A program made the position numbers and the translations under genes. Positions 45,118-55,500 of a DNA stretch of 64,000 nucleotides are shown here, one piece after another; the stretch's first letter is position 1, and each line of letters begins with the position of its first letter. The notes under the pieces are model-generated. The model did not search any database, was not told where the DNA came from, and saw only the letters and a program-made list of their open reading frames with translations. Source of the stretch: an uncultured Clostridia bacterium. GTDB taxonomy: Bacteria; Bacillota; Clostridia; Oscillospirales; Ruminococcaceae. The DNA lies in contig CANQVG010000002.1 of NCBI GenBank assembly GCA_947627235.1, forward strand, positions 50,806-114,805, given 5' to 3'.

Positions 45118-46101
45118 ATGAACAGCATTGTAATTCTCGGCTCGGGCGGCTGGGGACTTGCGCTTGCCTGCACATGTGCGCGGCTCGGTCACAGTGTGAC
45201 CGTTTGGAGCGCTTTTTCCGACGAGATAGACGCTATAAAGCGCACCGGTGAGCTTAAGGCTAAGCTTCCGGGCGTGCAGATACCTAAGACGGTCGGGCTG
45301 ACGACCGACATTTCCTGTGTTGCCGGAGCGGACATAGTGCTTGTAGGTATACCGTCGGCGTTCGTGCGCTCGGTATGCGAGCAGGCAAAGCTCTATATCA
45401 GTTCAGAGAGTATTCTTGTCAGCACCGCAAAGGGACTTGAAAGTCCGTCGCTCAAGAGAATGAGCGAGATAATCTCAGAGGTCTTCCCAAGTCATAGGAT
45501 AGTTGTTATGAGCGGTCCTTCTCACGCTGAGGAGCTCGGTCTCGGGGTGCCTACCGCTGTAGCGGTTGCTTCGGAGGATAAAGATGCCGCGGAATTTATT
45601 CAGCGCGTCTTTTCCGACAATACTCTCAGGCTTTATGTCAACTCCGACGTGATAGGCTGTGAGATAGGCGGGGCGGTCAAGAACGTCATAGCGCTATGCT
45701 GCGGCGTCACCGACGGTCTCGGTCTCGGCGACAACACCAAAGCTGCGCTTATCACAAGGGGACTCAGTGAGATAACCCGGCTCGGAGTCGCGCTTGGCGG
45801 CAGAAAAGAGACGTTTTCCGGTCTTGCGGGGCTTGGAGACCTCGTCGTCACCTGTACGAGCATACACTCCCGGAATTACCGTGCCGGCGTGCTTATAGGC
45901 AAGGGGACCGACCCCGAGGAAGCTGTGCGTCAGGTTGGGACCGTCGAGGGTTACGCTTGTGCGAGAGCTACTCTTATGCTTGCAAAAAAATTAGGAGTGT
46001 CAATGCCGATAACCGAGGAGATAAATCAGATTCTGTTTAAAGCTCAGCCCGCGCGTCAGGGCATAGACGACCTTATGAGCCGTCCGACAGGCGCAGAGTG
46101 A
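45118..46101 (+). CDS. gpsA: Glycerol-3-phosphate dehydrogenase [NAD(P)+]
   Basis: Reduces dihydroxyacetone phosphate to sn-glycerol 3-phosphate for lipids. The 327-residue product has IVILGSGGWGLALACTCARL (NAD fold), STAKGLE, MSGPSHAEELGLGVPTAV, the catalytic Lys in GGAVKNVIALCCGVTDGLG, and GLAGLGDLVVTCTSIHSRN. It lies 12 bases after plsY with AAAGGAG upstream. Confidence 0.97.
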   Translation: MNSIVILGSGGWGLALACTCARLGHSVTVWSAFSDEIDAIKRTGELKAKLPGVQIPKTVGLTTDISCVAGADIVLVGIPSAFVRSVCEQAKLYISSESILVSTAKGLESPSLKRMSEIISEVFPSHRIVVMSGPSHAEELGLGVPTAVAVASEDKDAAEFIQRVFSDNTLRLYVNSDVIGCEIGGAVKNVIALCCGVTDGLGLGDNTKAALITRGLSEITRLGVALGGRKETFSGLAGLGDLVVTCTSIHSRNYRAGVLIGKGTDPEEAVRQVGTVEGYACARATLMLAKKLGVSMPITEEINQILFKAQPARQGIDDLMSRPTGAE

Positions 46102-46112
46102 CAAAAAGGTTT

Positions 46113-46149
46113 TTGCCCGACGGATATTTTCCTATCGGGCAATTTTTTT
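46113..46149 (+). terminator. Terminator after gpsA
   Basis: TTGCCCGA (46113-46120) and TCGGGCAA (46135-46142) pair perfectly, followed by seven Ts. Confidence 0.9.
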
Positions 46150-46160
46150 ATAAAAGCGTC

Positions 46161-46189
46161 TTTACATTTTCCGATTTTTAGTGTATTAT
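46161..46189 (+). promoter_or_regulatory. pyrH promoter
   Basis: TTTACA (46161-46166), a 17-base spacer and TATTAT (46184-46189), 41 bases before pyrH. Confidence 0.7.
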
Positions 46190-46230
46190 ATTTATGTGAG
46201 AAAAACTCCGTGGAAAGGAAAAGTGATATT

Positions 46231-46935
46231 ATGGCTTCTGCTTATAAAAGAGTTCTTTTAAAGCTCAGCGGTGAATCTCTTGCGGGCAAAAAGGGGACGG
46301 GGCTCGATTTTGAGGTAATTACAGATATATGCAAGAGCATAAAGAAAGCCTACAACGCGGGAGTGCAGATAGGAATTGTCGTGGGCGGAGGAAACTTTTG
46401 GAGAGGCCGTTCGAGCGGAACTATGGACCGCACGAGAGCCGACCACATCGGAATGCTTGCAACCGCTATGAACGCCCTTGCGGTAGCCGATGTTCTGGAG
46501 TCTATGGACGTTGACGTCAGGGTGCAGACATCAATCTTTATGCAGCAGGTTGCCGAGCCTTACATTCGTGCGAGGGCGGTAAGGCATCTTGAAAAGGGCA
46601 GGGTAGTTATCTTCGGCTGCGGCACCGGCAATCCTTTCTTCTCTACCGATACCGCTTCTTCGCTTCGCGCCGCCGAGATAGAGGCAGATGTAATGCTGAA
46701 GGCGACAATGGTCGACGGCGTGTATAATAAAGACCCTCATAAGTACAGCGACGCCGTAAAGTATACAAATCTCAAGCTCGAGGATGTTCTCAATCAGCAT
46801 CTCGGGGTTATGGACAGCACCGCCGCAGCTATGTGCGCCGACAATTCCATACCGATAATCGTTTTCTCCATAGAAGACCCCGAAAACATCTACCGCGCCT
46901 GTATGGGAGAGAATATCGGCACTCTTGTTGAATAA
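46231..46935 (+). CDS. pyrH: UMP kinase
   Basis: Phosphorylates UMP to UDP. The 234-residue product is of the bacterial amino-acid-kinase-fold type: [67 protein letters not shown] and [11 protein letters not shown] chose ATG 46231 with GGAAAGGA upstream; GTG 46210 is a longer alternative. It starts the classical pyrH-frr-uppS-cdsA-dxr-rseP-ispG-polC string. Confidence 0.96.
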   Translation: MASAYKRVLLKLSGESLAGKKGTGLDFEVITDICKSIKKAYNAGVQIGIVVGGGNFWRGRSSGTMDRTRADHIGMLATAMNALAVADVLESMDVDVRVQTSIFMQQVAEPYIRARAVRHLEKGRVVIFGCGTGNPFFSTDTASSLRAAEIEADVMLKATMVDGVYNKDPHKYSDAVKYTNLKLEDVLNQHLGVMDSTAAAMCADNSIPIIVFSIEDPENIYRACMGENIGTLVE

Positions 46936-46984
46936 AAATTGAACATTATATTATAAAATACGAAATCTGAAAGGAGCAGTAAAA

Positions 46985-47539
46985 ATGAAAGACGTACTGA
47001 ATACCGCTAAGGAAAAAATGGAGAAGACAATGAAGGTTCTCGCCGCTGACTTTGCGGCCATCAGAGCCGGCAGGGCCAACCCCGCCGTACTCGACCGTAT
47101 TGCCGTTGACTACTACGGAACCCCCACTCCCATACAGCAGATGGCAGCCGTTTCGGTGTCCGATGCGAGGGTGCTTGTAATCCAGCCGTGGGACAAGTCC
47201 TCGCTTAAAGCTATTGAAAAGGCGATTCAGGCTTCGGATCTCGGAATCAACCCGTCCAATGACGGCTCCGTTATCCGTCTTACATTCCCGCAGCTCACCG
47301 AGGAGCGCCGCAAGGAACTTTCCAAGGAGATAAAAAAGCTCGGCGAGGAGTCTAAGGTTGCGGTACGCGCGATTCGCCGCGACGCCAACGACAAGATAAA
47401 GAATATGAAGAAGAACGGCGATCTCACCGAGGACGACGTCAAGGAATTTGACAAAGACATTCAAAAGCTTACCGACAAATACGTTGCGAATATAGACGAC
47501 GCCGTGGCAGTCAAGGAAAAGGAAATAATGACCGTCTGA
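46985..47539 (+). CDS. frr: Ribosome recycling factor
   Basis: Releases ribosomes after termination together with EF-G. The 184-residue product has the family N-terminus (MEKTMKVLAADFAAIRAGRA), YYGTPTPIQQMA, IQPWDKSSLKAIEKAI, NPSNDGSVIRLTFPQLTEE and RRDANDKIKN. AAAGGAG precedes ATG 46985. Confidence 0.97.
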   Translation: MKDVLNTAKEKMEKTMKVLAADFAAIRAGRANPAVLDRIAVDYYGTPTPIQQMAAVSVSDARVLVIQPWDKSSLKAIEKAIQASDLGINPSNDGSVIRLTFPQLTEERRKELSKEIKKLGEESKVAVRAIRRDANDKIKNMKKNGDLTEDDVKEFDKDIQKLTDKYVANIDDAVAVKEKEIMTV

Positions 47540-47559
47540 CGGCATTATTCAAAGGCTTT

Positions 47560-47583
47560 AAGCAGCCCCGCAGAGGGGCTGCT
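47560..47583 (+). terminator. Hairpin after frr, weak terminator candidate
   Basis: AAGCAGCCCC pairs with GGGGCTGCTT across a 5-base loop about 20 bases after frr, but only two or three Ts follow. It may reduce rather than stop transcription into uppS. Confidence 0.45.
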
Positions 47584-47659
47584 TTGGAGTATACGGAAGA
47601 CGGTTTGACCTGTGTTTTCTGTCTTCTGACTTCTGATTTTTATGCAAGGAGCGTGCCGT

Positions 47660-48382
47660 ATGGCATTGATTTCAAAAAACGAGACCGTTCTCCCGCGGCA
47701 CATAGCCTTTATAATGGACGGCAACGGGCGTTGGGCAAAAAAGCGCGGTCTTCCGAGGACGGCGGGTCACCGTGAGGGCGCGAAGACGCTTAGAAAGCTT
47801 ATACGCGACCTCGACGATATGGGAATCGAATACGCCACCTTTTATGCCTTTTCCACCGAAAACTGGAAGCGCTCCGACGAGGAAGTCTCTGCGCTTATGA
47901 ATCTTTTAGAGGAAAACCTTGACGACCTTATCAACTACGAGAACGAGAACATACGGCTTCGCTTTATAGGCGGCAGGGAGCGTCTGTCGGAAGCGTTGCA
48001 AGAAAAAATGGCTGAGGCGGAGCGCCGCTCGCGCGACCGCACGGGGCTTACGGTCACACTTGCGATAAACTACGGCGGCAGGGACGACATTGTTAGAGCC
48101 GCTAAAAAGGCTTCCGAGCTCATCAGAGACGGTTTTCTGAAGCCGGAGGAGCTTACAGAGGAGATGTTCGAGACTTTTTTACAGACCGAAGATATCCCTC
48201 CTGTCGACCTTATGGTGCGTACCGGCGGCGAGCTGCGGCTGTCAAACTTTCTCACTTGGCAGACCACCTATGCCGAGCTGTATTTTTGCGACACCCTCTG
48301 GTGCGACTTCAATAAAAAAGACCTTGAAAAGGCGATCGGAGAGTTTTCAAAGAGAAACCGCCGATTCGGAGACGCGAAATGA
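47660..48382 (+). CDS. uppS: Isoprenyl transferase (undecaprenyl diphosphate synthase)
   Basis: Makes the C55 lipid carrier from isoprenoid units. The 240-residue product has the cis-prenyltransferase motifs IAFIMDGNGRWAKKRGLPR, GHREGAK, FYAFSTENWKR, LAINYGGRDDI and VDLMVRTGGELRLSNFLTWQ. ATG 47660 follows AAGGAG by eight bases. It overlaps cdsA by four bases. Confidence 0.96.
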   Translation: MALISKNETVLPRHIAFIMDGNGRWAKKRGLPRTAGHREGAKTLRKLIRDLDDMGIEYATFYAFSTENWKRSDEEVSALMNLLEENLDDLINYENENIRLRFIGGRERLSEALQEKMAEAERRSRDRTGLTVTLAINYGGRDDIVRAAKKASELIRDGFLKPEELTEEMFETFLQTEDIPPVDLMVRTGGELRLSNFLTWQTTYAELYFCDTLWCDFNKKDLEKAIGEFSKRNRRFGDAK

Positions 48383-49194
48383 AGACGAGAATAATTTCGG
48401 GAGCGGTGGGAATAGCGCTTTTGGCGGTATTGCTGCTGCTTCGCACTACAGTTGTTTTTAACATAGCGCTTGCGCTTGCGGGGGCGCTGATGTCATATGA
48501 GCTTTGCCGCGCCGAAAAGCTCGAAAAGGAATACGCCTTGCTCGCGGCAGGGATAATTTATTCTCTTGCGTGTCCGCTTTTGACCTACACAAAGCACTTT
48601 GGCGGCTTATTACCGTATATTGCCGTTACTTTTGCATATATTGTTATCTGTCAGACGGTTCTGCTCTTAAGGCATAAGTCAATTAGCGCCGGAAAATTCT
48701 TTATCTGCGAGGCATACACGGTGATTGCGGTTGTCTGCACCACTTCGCTTGCGCAGATGGTGCGGCTTGCCGGTCCGTACAGCCTTGTGCCGATAATTAT
48801 GACATGTCTCGGAGCTTGGGTGGCTGACAGCGGCGCATATTTTGCCGGAACTTTCTTTGGAAAGCATAAGCTCTGCCCCGAAATCAGCCCGAAAAAGACC
48901 GTTGAGGGACTTATCGGCGGGGTTTTGGCAAATGTGGTAGTTTTTGCGCTCATTCCGCTTTTCCTCGACACGGTATTAAACGCATTGGTATTCGTGATTT
49001 TTGCGCTTTTGGGCGTCTGCTGCTGTTTTCTTGGGCTTCTGGGCGACCTCTCCGCGTCGCTGATAAAGCGCGACGCCGGCATCAAGGACTTCGGCAACAT
49101 AATGCCGGGACATGGCGGCGCTGTGGACCGATTCGACAGTCTTATTTACATAGCACCGTTTATGCTTTTTATCACATATATGAGTATGAATTGA
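48379..49194 (+). CDS. cdsA: Phosphatidate cytidylyltransferase
   Basis: Integral membrane enzyme making CDP-diacylglycerol. The 271-residue product has about eight hydrophobic helices. The C-terminal signature region reads LGDLSASLIKRDAGIKDFG, then MPGHGGAVDRFDSL, matching the CDS family pattern; ADSGAYFAGTFFGKHKL precedes it. Confidence 0.95.
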   Translation: MKTRIISGAVGIALLAVLLLLRTTVVFNIALALAGALMSYELCRAEKLEKEYALLAAGIIYSLACPLLTYTKHFGGLLPYIAVTFAYIVICQTVLLLRHKSISAGKFFICEAYTVIAVVCTTSLAQMVRLAGPYSLVPIIMTCLGAWVADSGAYFAGTFFGKHKLCPEISPKKTVEGLIGGVLANVVVFALIPLFLDTVLNALVFVIFALLGVCCCFLGLLGDLSASLIKRDAGIKDFGNIMPGHGGAVDRFDSLIYIAPFMLFITYMSMN

Positions 49195-49203
49195 GGTGAC
49201 GCA

Positions 49204-50355
49204 GTGAAAACCGTTTCTATCCTCGGCTCAACCGGAGCAATAGGCGTTCAGGCGCTTGACGTCGTGAAGATGCACGGCTTCAGGGTTGCTGCGCTCGCCG
49301 CAAAGTCGAATATACATAAGCTCGCCGAGCAGATTCGTGAGTTTATGCCGGAGTACGCCTGTGTTTACGACGAAGAAAAGGCAGATTTGCTTTATGATCT
49401 CGTAAAGGATACCGACGTGAAGATACTCACCGGAATGGACGGGCTATGTAAAGCTGCTTCACTTGACAGCGCCGAGCTTGTTCTGAACGGCGTTGTCGGA
49501 ACAATCGGATTGAAGCCGACTTTAGCAGCCATTGATGCGGGAAAAGACGTTGCGCTCGCCAATAAGGAGGCTCTCGTTGCCGGCGGCGACCTCGTTATGG
49601 ACGCCGTCAAACGTAAAGGTGTAAACCTTTACCCCGTTGACAGTGAGCACTCCGCGATTTTCCAGTGTCTGCAAGGTTCAAGAAGACGTGACTTAAAAAA
49701 GATACTACTGACCGCTTCCGGCGGACCTTTCTTCGGAAAGACCAAGGCCGATATGCGCGGCGTGACAGTAGAGCAGGCGCTTGCGCACCCCACATGGAAG
49801 ATGGGTAAAAAGATAACCGTTGACTCTGCGACCCTTATGAACAAGGGTCTTGAGTATATAGAGGCAATGAGGCTTTTCGGGGTTTCTGCCGACGAAGTCG
49901 AAATCGTGATTCACCGTGAGAGCGTTATCCACTCGGCAGTAGAGTTCCGCGACGGCGCAGTGATAGCGCAGCTCGGAGTTCCCGATATGCGTATCCCGAT
50001 ACAATACGCGCTGACCTTCCCCGAGCGCCTTGAAAGCCCGACTAAGAGCCTTTCTCTCTTTGACTACGGAAAGCTGACTTTTTATAAACCGGACTTTGAG
50101 GCGTTTGACTGTATCAAAACCGCACTCAGAGCCGCAGCTATGGGCGGAACGGCTCCGGCCGCTGTAAGCGGTGCGGACGAGGTTGCAGTGGGTCTGTTTC
50201 TTGATGGCAAAATCGGCTTTTTGGATATCGGAAGATTTGTCAGCGGAGCGCTTGAACACGCCGAAATCAAAGAAATCAAATCGGTCTCGGACGTCATTGA
50301 AGCCGTGGAAGCGGCGGGAGAATATGTCAGAAGCGCGTACATAAGCGGTTTGTAA
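49204..50355 (+). CDS. dxr: 1-Deoxy-D-xylulose 5-phosphate reductoisomerase
   Basis: Second step of the MEP isoprenoid pathway, NADPH dependent. The 383-residue product has SILGSTGAIGVQALDVV (NADPH fold), ANKEALVAGGDLV, PVDSEHSAIFQCLQG with metal ligands, LTASGGPFFG, WKMGKKITVDSATLMNKGLE and HRESVIHSAVEF. The start is GTG 49204, closely following cdsA. Confidence 0.97.
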   Translation: MKTVSILGSTGAIGVQALDVVKMHGFRVAALAAKSNIHKLAEQIREFMPEYACVYDEEKADLLYDLVKDTDVKILTGMDGLCKAASLDSAELVLNGVVGTIGLKPTLAAIDAGKDVALANKEALVAGGDLVMDAVKRKGVNLYPVDSEHSAIFQCLQGSRRRDLKKILLTASGGPFFGKTKADMRGVTVEQALAHPTWKMGKKITVDSATLMNKGLEYIEAMRLFGVSADEVEIVIHRESVIHSAVEFRDGAVIAQLGVPDMRIPIQYALTFPERLESPTKSLSLFDYGKLTFYKPDFEAFDCIKTALRAAAMGGTAPAAVSGADEVAVGLFLDGKIGFLDIGRFVSGALEHAEIKEIKSVSDVIEAVEAAGEYVRSAYISGL

Positions 50356-50376
50356 GCTAAGAAAAGAGGTATTCAC

Positions 50377-51432
50377 TTGACTGTTCTTTATATCATTGTG
50401 GCAATTCTTGTCTTCGGAGTAATAATAATTATCCACGAGGCAGGACATTTCGCCGCCGCGAAAGCGTGCGGGGTAAGGGTAAATGAGTTTGCTATAGGTA
50501 TGGGTCCGAAATTATTCGGCTGGGGCAAGGGCGAGACGAGATACGCGCTTCGTCTTCTGCCTATAGGCGGCTATGTCTCTATGGAAGGCGAGGACGCCGA
50601 TTCAAGCGATCCGCGGGCATTCGGCAGAAAACCCGTCTGGCAGAGGCTGATAATTGTCTGTGCAGGCGCTGTTATGAACCTCGTTTTGGGCTTTGTAATA
50701 TTGCTGATAGTCACCTCTTTCAGCGACGCCGTCACCACCACCCGTGTGGCCGGCTTTTACTCCGACGATTCGCCATCTCACGTCAGCGGTCTTGAGGTAG
50801 GGGACAAAATAGTAAAAGTAAACGGGCTGCGCGTTTTCTGCGACACTGACATCTCCTATCAGTTCCAGCTCGACGCCGATCGCACCTTTGAAATGGAGGT
50901 AATCCGTAACGGTCAGCGCGTCACTCTTCCCGCCGTACACTTTGACGGAACCGATACCGACGACGGCACCTCAGGGCTAATCATCGACTTTTACGTAGTG
51001 GGCGACAAGGTAACTCCCTTGACAGTCATAAGCTATGCGGGACGCAAATTTGTCTCGGTAGCGAGAATGATATGGCTCACTCTCTTTGATCTCCTGCGCG
51101 GCAGGTATACGATAAACGACCTTTCGGGGCCAGTTGGAATCGTCGGCGCGATAGGCGACGTTGTCGGCTCGACTTCACAGGGCGTCGCAGTCGGAGAGAT
51201 GCTTTTAAATCTTATGTCGCTTGTGGTATTTATAACCGTAAACGTAGGAATATTCAATCTTTTACCGATTCCCGCGCTCGACGGTGCGCGCGCCATATTC
51301 CTGCTTATAGAGCTTATCCGACGCAAGCCGATAAAAGCCGAGCTTGAGGGAACGATACACTTTGTCGGGCTTATGCTTCTCTTCGGACTGATGATAGTCG
51401 TCACCGTGCTTGACATTATGAAACTCCTATGA
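50377..51432 (+). CDS. rseP: Site-2 zinc metalloprotease RseP family
   Basis: Intramembrane protease that cleaves transmembrane regulators. The 351-residue product has the zinc motif HEAGHF in the first helix, a PDZ domain (VSGLEVGDKIVKVNGLRV), and NLLPIPALDGAR supplying the third ligand. It starts at TTG 50377, six bases after AAGAGGT. It sits between dxr and ispG, as in most Firmicutes. Confidence 0.95.
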   Translation: MTVLYIIVAILVFGVIIIIHEAGHFAAAKACGVRVNEFAIGMGPKLFGWGKGETRYALRLLPIGGYVSMEGEDADSSDPRAFGRKPVWQRLIIVCAGAVMNLVLGFVILLIVTSFSDAVTTTRVAGFYSDDSPSHVSGLEVGDKIVKVNGLRVFCDTDISYQFQLDADRTFEMEVIRNGQRVTLPAVHFDGTDTDDGTSGLIIDFYVVGDKVTPLTVISYAGRKFVSVARMIWLTLFDLLRGRYTINDLSGPVGIVGAIGDVVGSTSQGVAVGEMLLNLMSLVVFITVNVGIFNLLPIPALDGARAIFLLIELIRRKPIKAELEGTIHFVGLMLLFGLMIVVTVLDIMKLL

Positions 51433-51442
51433 GGACCAAAAA

Positions 51443-52480
51443 ATGCGAAAAGTAATACCTGTAAAGCTAAATAACCTTACGCTTGACGGCAGTCATATTT
51501 ATGTCCAGTCGATGCTCAACGTTCCTTCATGCGATATCGTCGGGAACGTGAAGCAGGCCAAGGAGCTCGAAGCTGCGGGCTGTGAGATAATCCGCGTGTC
51601 GGTTCCCGACGCCGCGGCGCTTGACCTTATTCCTGCGATAAAAAACGAGATATCGGTTCCTCTTGTGGCAGATATCCACTTTGATTATAAACTTGCGCTC
51701 GGAGCTGCTGAGCGCGGCATAGATAAAATTCGCATCAACCCCGGAAATATCGGTTCAAGCGAGAGGGTAAAGGCTGTCGCCGACGAGTGCAGAAAGCGCG
51801 GCATACCTATACGAATCGGTGTGAACAGCGGTTCACTTGAAAAATCTCTGCTTGAAAAATACGGCTCTCCGACTGCCGAGGCGCTCTGCGAGAGCGCGAT
51901 GCGGGAGATACGCGAGCTTGAGCGCTGCGATTTTGAGGATATAGTGGTATCGCTCAAGTCCTCCGATGTCCGCCGCACTATAGAAGCCTACCGTCTCATC
52001 GCAGAGATGACCGACCACCCGCTTCATCTCGGTGTCACCGAGGCGGGTACATATAATATGGGACTTGTCAAGTCCGCCATCGGAATCGGCTCACTTCTTG
52101 CCGACGGAATCGGCGAAACAATCCGTGTTTCGCTCACCGACGACCCGGTTCGCGAAGTCGAGGCGGGATATGAAATTCTCCGTGCGCTCGGTCTTGCCAA
52201 GGGCGTGAGAATCGTCTCATGTCCCACATGCGGCCGCACCAAAATCGACCTTATATCTCTCGCCCATAGGGTTGAGGACGCCGTCAAGGGTCTCGACAAG
52301 GACATCACCATAGCTGTTATGGGGTGTGTAGTGAACGGTCCCGGCGAAGCAAGAGAGGCGGATATAGGTCTTGCGGGCGGCGACGGCTGTGCTGTCATCT
52401 TCAAAAAGGACGAAATCATAGGAAAATATTCCGAGCAAGACGCTCTTGACGCTCTTCTCGCAGAAATAGAAAAACTCTGA
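51443..52480 (+). CDS. ispG: 4-Hydroxy-3-methylbut-2-en-1-yl diphosphate synthase
   Basis: Iron-sulfur enzyme of the MEP pathway. The 345-residue product has VQSMLNVPSCD, PLVADIHFDYKLAL, KIRINPGNIGS, IRIGVNSGSLEKSLLEKYG, GVTEAGT, and the Fe-S ligands in SCPTCGRTKID and GCVVNGPGEA. It lies 10 bases after rseP. Confidence 0.97.
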   Translation: MRKVIPVKLNNLTLDGSHIYVQSMLNVPSCDIVGNVKQAKELEAAGCEIIRVSVPDAAALDLIPAIKNEISVPLVADIHFDYKLALGAAERGIDKIRINPGNIGSSERVKAVADECRKRGIPIRIGVNSGSLEKSLLEKYGSPTAEALCESAMREIRELERCDFEDIVVSLKSSDVRRTIEAYRLIAEMTDHPLHLGVTEAGTYNMGLVKSAIGIGSLLADGIGETIRVSLTDDPVREVEAGYEILRALGLAKGVRIVSCPTCGRTKIDLISLAHRVEDAVKGLDKDITIAVMGCVVNGPGEAREADIGLAGGDGCAVIFKKDEIIGKYSEQDALDALLAEIEKL

Positions 52481-52504
52481 CGTATTTAAAGGCTGGTAAA
52501 ATCA

Positions 52505-55500
52505 ATGGAAAAAAGAGTAGCTGACTTTTTTGCCGCATATATCGGGTCGATACCCGAATCGGTTTGCGACGGAACGATACGCCGTTTGGCGTTTTCGCGC
52601 GACAAAACCTCCATTGCGGTGGAAGTCGATTTTTCATATATTGTTCCGTTTTGCGATATCAGGGCTTTTGCCGACGTTTTAAAAACAAATCTCGGTTTGC
52701 GCGAGGCTTATGTCGTACCGAAATATCCGAGCGAACTTTTCTCGGCTTCCGCGATGCCCGACATCATCGAGGAGCTGAAGCGTCGTGTTCCCGTCAACGG
52801 CTTTCTGGACAACGCGGACTTTGAAGTCTCGGACGGCGAGCTGAAAATCGACCTCAAAAACGGCGGAGAGCAGCTTTTGCGCTCGGCAGGCTTTGAAGAT
52901 GCGCTCTCCAAGATAATCTACAGCCATTTTTCAGTCAGAGTGACAGTTGCGCTGTCGGGAAATCTCAGCGTCGACAGCGGCGAGCATCTGCGCATACACG
53001 ACGAAATGCTCGAAAAGCTCACGCCTCCTCCGCCGCCACCGCCGACGGGTCTCGGCAGCCAGCCGAAATACGAGAGTCAGGCGCCGATGACGGAATACAG
53101 CGTCGATATTCCCGGAACGGAGCTTGAAAGCGACGCCGTTGCCGTTATGGGCAGGGAAATACGCAGTGATGTTCCTCCTGCAAATATGGCGGAGATAAAC
53201 GACAAGAGCGGCAGGGTAATGGTTGTCGGGGATGTTTTTGACCTCAACTTCCGTACCACCCGCGACGAAAAGCGAATGATAATCACCGTCCTTATTACTG
53301 ACTACAAGGGTTCAGTTACCGTTAAAATAATCGAGCAGACCAAAAAGGCGGAAGCAATTCTTGACTCGCTCAAAATCGGGCAGACCCTTGCGGTAAGCGG
53401 AGAAGTTGTATTCGACTCATATGACAACGACATCAATATCAAGCCTCGTGATATAAGTATAGTAAAAAGGGTCAAAAAGGTAGACGACGCCGAGGTAAAG
53501 CGCGTCGAGCTACACTGCCACACAAATATGTCGGTGATGGACGGTATATCGCCTGTGACCGATATCGTGCGGCGCGCCTACGAATGGGGAATGTCGGCAA
53601 TCGCGATTACCGACCACGGCGTTGTTCAGAGCTTCCCCGACGCTATGTACGAGACCGACTCTATCCGCAAAAAGGGCGGGGAGTTCAAGATAATCTACGG
53701 CATCGAAGCATATCAGGTGAATGACGAGGTTTCGGTTACTGTAGGACCGGATTCGCGAGAGCTTTCCGACGAGTTTGTTGTGTTTGACCTTGAAACGACA
53801 GGTCTTTCCGCCGCAAACGAGCGCATTATAGAAATTGGTGCGGTAAAGGTAAAAGACTTTACAGTTGTTGACCGTATGAATATCTTCGTTGACCCCGAGC
53901 GTCCCATTCCGGGGCGTATCATCGAGCTGACTAATATTCGCGACGATATGGTAAAAGGCGCTCCCAAGGAGTCAGAAGCGCTTGAGCGGTTTATGGAATT
54001 TTGCGGCGATAACCCCGTTCTCGTAGCGCACAACGCATCGTTCGACACTTCGTTTATTAAGGCGGCGGCAGAGCGCAACGGCAAGGCGTTCAGCTTTACA
54101 TATATCGACACCGTGCCGTTTTCCCGCGCTATGCTTCCCAACAGCTCGAAGCACACACTTGACGCCGTTGCAAAGGTTCTCGGACTCGGAGCTTTCAACC
54201 ATCATCGTGCCTGCGATGATGCTGAGGTCAACGCAAATATATTCATAGTGCTGTCGCAGAGGCTTCTGGAGCGCGACCCTTCGGCGAACGTAGGAAACCT
54301 CAATGCTCTTTTGGCTAACGGTGACATCAATCATCTGCCGACGTACCACCAAATAATAATTGCTAAGAACAAGGTCGGGCTGAAAAACCTTTACAAGCTC
54401 GTCTCATATTCCAATCTCAACTATTACTACAAATATCCCCGAATCCCGAAGTCGGAGCTCATAAAACACCGCGACGGGCTTATCGTCGGGAGCGCCTGCG
54501 AGGCGGGAGAGCTTTTCAGAGCGGTATTTCAGGGCAAGCCGTGGGACGAGCTTCTTGAAATCGCGAAGTTTTACGACTATCTTGAAATCCAGCCGATAGG
54601 CAACAATATGTTTATGTTGCGAAACGGAAGCGTAAGCAGCGTAGAGCAGCTTCAGGACTTCAACCGCACGATAGTCAAGCTCGGCGACGAGCTTGGCATA
54701 CCCGTTGTCGCGACGGGCGACGTTCATTTTCTGAACAAGGAAGACGGCATCTTCCGCAGTATTCTCACCTCTGTTATGTATGCCGATTCCGACACTCAGG
54801 CGCCGCTTTACCTCAAAACCACCAAAGAGATGCTCGAGGAATTTTCGTATCTCGGCGAGGAAAAGGCATACGAGGTCGTTGTGACAAATTCCAATCTCAT
54901 CGCGGATATGACCGACCCCGAGCTTCGGGCGTTCCCGAAGGGGACGTTTACGCCGCATATCGACGGGGCCGACGAGGAACTCACCGAGATATGCTGGCGC
55001 AGAGCCAAGGAGATTTACGGCGACCCTCTGCCGGATATCGTATATAAGCGCCTCGACAAGGAGCTTACATCTATTATCGAGCACGGATTTGCGGTTCTTT
55101 ACGTAATTGCGAAGCGACTTGTCGCGGATTCTGTGGCGCACGGCTATCAGGTCGGCTCGCGAGGTTCGGTAGGTTCGAGCTTTGTCGCTTCGATGTGCGG
55201 AATCTCGGAGGTAAACCCGCTCGTCCCGCACTACGTCTGCCCGAAGTGTCACCATTCCGAGTTCTTCACCGACGGCAAATACGGCTCGGGCTTCGACCTT
55301 CCTCCGAAAAACTGTCCCGAGTGCGGCACTGATATGCACCGCGACGGTCACGATATTCCGTTTGAGACGTTTTTAGGCTTCCACGGCGACAAATCGCCGG
55401 ATATAGACCTCAACTTCTCGGGCGACTATCAGTCATCAGCGCACAAATTTACGGAAGTTCTCTTCGGCGCCGAAAACGTCTTCAAGGCGGGAACCATTTC